Source of the DNA: Epinephelus fuscoguttatus
Taxonomy: Eukaryota > Chordata > Actinopteri > Perciformes > Serranidae
Length of the DNA stretch: 64,000 bases
Direction of reading: 5' to 3'
Assembly (NCBI RefSeq): GCF_011397635.1
Contig: NC_064760.1
Coordinates: 25,059,356 to 25,123,355, forward strand
In this document: piece after piece, positions 60,502-64,000 of the stretch
How the letters are laid out: each line of letters opens with the position of its first letter
Numbering within the stretch: position 1 is the stretch's first letter
Program-made: the position numbers and the translations under genes
The notes under the pieces: generated by a model
Seen by the model: only the letters and a program-made list of their open reading frames with translations
Databases searched by the model: none
What the model was told of the DNA's origin: nothing

Positions 60502-60843
60502 CTTCACCTGTAAAGACACACCAGATTGTTTCCTCTACAAACACAGCACATACTGTCATTCATCCCCTCCTAAGACAAGCCCCGGGACCTGCGACAATCA
60601 ATCCACACGCTGCGTAAGGGGGAGCTCAGGACAAGTGTGGAGATGTTCCTGCAGAGCGATACACACACTACGCACATCCAAAAGGCATCAGTGCTGTCAC
60701 AGTGATCCGTGACGCCCTGCCTGCTGTCTGAAGTCATGTCCACTCAGATGTCCAACAATGTTTCCCAGCCGATGAGCAACATCGCCAAGTGTTGATGATG
60801 TAACATGATCACATAGTGTGTGACGCATCCAGTGTCAGCTCAC

Positions 60844-61488
60844 CTGCAGGATGCGTGAAGAAGAAATCCACCGTTAGGTATTTGGGAATGTTTGCGTGAA
60901 TGGGGATAAAAGGATAACAACGTCCTCTGCAGAGCGCGCATGGGCATTAGTCCCCTTCTCTTATTTATGGCGACGGTAGGCTGGATTCTCAGCAGCTCCT
61001 ACGCAAGGTGCGTCACATGTTTGCGTTTATTTGTGCCAGTTCGTGGATACAAATACGATATCAGCGCAATGGAGTACACAGTTAGAACGTGGGATCCTCC
61101 TGACAGGCTGTGTGCCAGGATTAAACTGAATCAGAATCAGAAATATACTGATATTATGTTGATCTCTGAGGGAGCATCTCTATGTGAAGCACAGAGAATT
61201 ATAAAAAGTAAAAATAAAAAAGGCATTTTTATAAGTGTATAATGCTACAATGTAAAACACATTTAAAATAGGCTATATATGATCAATTGCTAAGTATATG
61301 TGTGTAAAAAATATTTTTAAAATGTGCATAATACTGCATTACAATTTATAAAGCCAGTATGTAAAGTTTTAGAAATATATAATGTGTATTAGCTATGCAA
61401 CAATTTACAACATAACATATGGCCTACATTAATACGAATAAGAATACAAAATAGAATAAGAAATGTGTGCAATATGTGTGTTATATAT
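60844..61488. other. 5' flank of the Ig-like gene
   Basis: On the minus strand CATCCTGCAG ends at 60844 before GTGAGC, a good donor that can join the acceptor TTTACAG just before the ATG; this is the likely 5' UTR exon. 61120-61480 is AT-rich with fish repeat motifs (aatcagaatcagaaatata). No gene seen. Confidence 0.45.
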
Positions 61489-62269
61489 ACCGTAAAACTT
61501 CAATTAAAAGCCTGGTCCCAGTTAAACGCCCAGCTCCCTTTACTAGCCGAGTGTTGCCTCACATTTTGACAAATAAAGTCCTGTCTCGATTAGAGGCCTG
61601 GTCTGGTTGCCAAGCAGTTCATTTTTATAAAAGTTCTTAAGACATATAAAAACGGGAGATGCTACATTTTGTTAGCTCAGTTAGATTATCCATAATTTAA
61701 TCATTCACTTCATTTTATGGAAACCATGAGCACCACAGAATAATTCATTCAAATTTCCCAGCCTGGTAAACAAGAGAGAGAAAGCTGGTGACTCCCAAGC
61801 AGTCAAATTATGTGTCCATTTCTCAGTTACCCTGTAAGTTATTCCTATTTCTTTAGTCTGTAAGGGGCCTCAGATCAAAAGAATCAAAAAAGGGGTTTTC
61901 ATTAAAATTAATCCAAGTTGTGAGTGTTGTTTCAACAGGATGAAGTGGTGTTGTGTCGGTATGCCAGGTGCCCTAATCCTAAAAAGAGTGTCGTAACATC
62001 CTCTCTCTCTGATGCCCTGTCTCTCGTAGCTAGATCAAATGAATGATTAATTATTGATATGTTATCTGAAGCCTGATGTCTACACAAGTCTTATTCATAC
62101 TGCTTTAAATAAACAATTTAATTGTATTTCCCCATGTTTACAGAGCAACAGTTTTGTGTGAAAGGACTTAAAGGCCTGTCCCATATAGACGCCTGTCCCA
62201 AATATAGGCCTATTGATTTCAGTGATTTAAGCAAATAATAGCCCAGCCTATTAATTGAAGTTTTATGGT
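61489..62269. mobile_element. Non-autonomous DNA transposon with accgtaaaac ends
   Basis: It starts accgtaaaacttcaattaa and ends ttaattgaagttttatggt, 19-base inverted ends with one mismatch. The interior repeats the theme gcctggtcccagtt / gcctgtcccatatag near both ends. No transposase. The target duplication is not clear, so I do not assign a superfamily. Confidence 0.7.
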
Positions 62270-63343
62270 GCATTCAAAACTAGTATTGGTAAGAATAAAT
62301 TAGGATACTAAAGGAATATTGCACCGTTCAATAATAATCAACCTGAGATGTAAAAATGGTAAAAGGAATCTGTAGGGAATTTACAGAAACATGAGGATGG
62401 GTGCTCAAAATGCAGGCTACTATTCTGAAGTAGGCCTACAAATCTGAGGTACTTGTACTTTACTTGAGTATTTCTGTTCAATGCAATAACACAAGGCTAT
62501 ATAATAGTATGACACTCACATTAATAATTATTAATAGGTATATTGTAGTGATAATATCCCTCTTTTTTAATGAGTGACATTTTCAACAGACACGGTGTAA
62601 AAAGCTCTGTTGAAAGTAAAAGAGAAGGAGCATCACCATTCAGACATTTAAAAATAAGCTTTTTAGTTAGAATAGGTCATGAAGCTTTCAAGGCTGAGCA
62701 TATTGTGTTTTTTGGGGGATTGTAACAGTGGTATAATCTCATTGGTTTTTCATCCATGATTTTTAGTGGACCCTCAAAGCGGATAAGGAAAAACTCCCCC
62801 CAGAAAAAAGTCTTTAACAGGGGAAAAAAAACAACATTTAATGATGGAAAAACCCTTTAAAAATTACTTTGGGTATGATTATGAGCAACCCATCCCAAGA
62901 GTGATTTTGCCTTTTTGAACTGTTTAATTTTAAGGATTTTAAGCGGCCTGCAGAGGTTGAAGAAGCTGGATTTCACAAGGAAATTGAAATAATTAAAAAT
63001 CAACTAGGCCTAATATATTTAATCACACTGTGACCTTTGTTGGGAACCACTGCCTGGTATGCGCATTTTGCGCACATATGGCGCAGCTATGACGCAAACA
63101 GAGTGTGAGGGAAGCCTCGCCTAGTTCAGTTGTCTGCACAGAGAAAAAAACACAACTCGAGCGTAGGAACAAATTTAACGTCCCCTTCACAGTAAGTAGA
63201 CAACATGTTCCCTGCCAGCTTTACCCATCTTGTGCTCCATTTCTGCTCTCTGTGTTTAAGAAAAACGATGTGAACATATTAGAAGTTAATATGGTGCTGT
63301 AGGTAAAAAGAAAAAAGAAAAACGTCTTCTCTCTCTGCAGGGC
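62270..63343 (+). other. Upstream region of the next plus-strand gene
   Basis: 62270-63050 is AT-rich and unassigned. 63050-63190 is GC-richer; ccccttcaca at 63182-63191 followed by gtaagtag is a good splice donor, so it probably ends a 5' UTR exon whose partner acceptor is ctctctctgcag just before 63341. Confidence 0.45.
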
Positions 63344-63383
63344 ATGCTGTTGTTATGTGTGACTGTTTCCTGCGTCTTGTTTG
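63344..63383 (+). CDS. Signal-peptide exon of an unidentified gene
   Basis: ATG at 63344 opens MLLLCVTVSCVLF and then one base of a Gly codon before a gtgagt donor: 40 coding bases ending in phase 1. A strong pyrimidine-rich acceptor (ctctctctctgcag) lies three bases before the ATG. A hydrophobic leader ending in a phase-1 intron is the standard first coding exon of secreted or membrane proteins with Ig-like or similar domains. The gene runs divergently from the Ig-like gene and continues outside the window. I cannot name it; no second exon is convincing before 64000. Confidence 0.5.
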
Positions 63384-64000
63384 GTGAGTATAAATCACAC
63401 AGGCCCCCAGAAGGAATACTACTATGCAGGTTTAACCCGTTTACTATTTAACAATACAGTTATTTTTATTTCATGTGTGAAGTCCACGTCATCTCACTGT
63501 GGGCTTTGCACAGCTACAAATATGCCTTTAATGTGAACTGGGTCAACTGACCTGCGTTAAGTCCCGCCCCTCGGTCACAGACTGGCCAATCACAGCGTAG
63601 CAGGGGCCAGCTCCGGCCAGGGTCCGACAGCTCCAGGCCTGTGCTCCATTGAGTGCAGTTCATTCAGATTTTCTCCGCCTGCAGGTTGGCAGTGTGGGTT
63701 TCAAACCAGACTTTGTTAAATTTTGTGCCAGGGGCAGTTATGTCAACTGTGTCGATAGCGTTTAAAGCAACTGAACAGAACATTATGTTCCCACTATGTC
63801 CTGTGAATAATGTTATTGCCTTACTATCATTGAGATCAAATCCAGCAGAAAAAAGAACAAAAAACAAAACACTAAACAGCCAGCACCACCCCCTCCCTCC
63901 ATTTTTATAGTAGTTGGTGCAACTCAGTTAGATTTGTAGGACTTCCTTTTTATTGCCATTTTTATGATGAAACATAAAAACGAGATGCTATTTCAAGTCT
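63384..64000 (+). other. Intronic sequence at window end
   Basis: No convincing exon. The acceptor-like cgcctgcag at 63677-63685 would, in the expected phase, run into a stop after 11 codons. Otherwise unremarkable, with a pyrimidine-rich stretch near 63890. Confidence 0.35.

Noticed and set aside
60940-61242. 100-codon open frame on the plus strand starting with a hydrophobic stretch
   Set aside because: Overlaps the promoter and 5' UTR exon of the Ig-like gene and runs into repeat sequence. No splice partner or homology.
63653-63910. 85-codon open frame as a second exon of the 63344 gene
   Set aside because: The only acceptor nearby puts it in another frame, where it stops after 11 codons.

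Overview
The window is vertebrate nuclear DNA with split genes, GT/AG introns, AT-rich non-coding sequence and many teleost-type transposons (Tc1/mariner, hAT MITEs, L2-like LINEs, Penelope-like elements, a tRNA-derived SINE). Protein and repeat content suggest a ray-finned fish, probably a percomorph; the species is inference. No bacterial-type operons, CRISPR arrays, rRNA genes or true tRNA genes are present. Splice sites and phases were worked out by eye against remembered vertebrate homologues, and all complete models stay in frame.

Layout, left to right: grhpr, 5' part only (minus, 1-2001); an intergenic stretch with a SINE head, an apparently intact DD38E Tc1/mariner transposon and an L2-like LINE tail (2002-6086); ssh3, slingshot cofilin phosphatase (plus, 6087-21388, 17 coding exons); mrpl18 (minus, 23005-26319, 4 exons), convergent with ssh3; a repeat-filled gap; tcirg1, the V-ATPase a3 subunit (minus, 30236-40697, 20 coding exons plus a 5' UTR exon near 42.5 kb); prpf19, the Prp19 splicing ubiquitin ligase (minus, 44619-50071, 16 exons); an unnamed type I membrane protein with three Ig-like modules (minus, 52072-60501, 10 exons, 521 aa); and the signal-peptide exon of a further plus-strand gene (63344-63383) that continues past the window.

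The genes do not form one pathway. They include oxalate/glyoxylate metabolism (grhpr), actin turnover (ssh3), mitochondrial translation (mrpl18), proton pumping (tcirg1) and pre-mRNA splicing (prpf19). SSH3, TCIRG1 and PRPF19 all lie on human 11q12-q13, so part of this order is ancient linkage. The gene least explained by known families is the Ig-like one at 52-60.5 kb. The most structured non-genic items are the long-TIR transposon at 2957-4585, the 99.5% identical repeat pair at 24473 and 27510, nested hAT elements, and a 480-bp inverted repeat in the last ssh3 intron.
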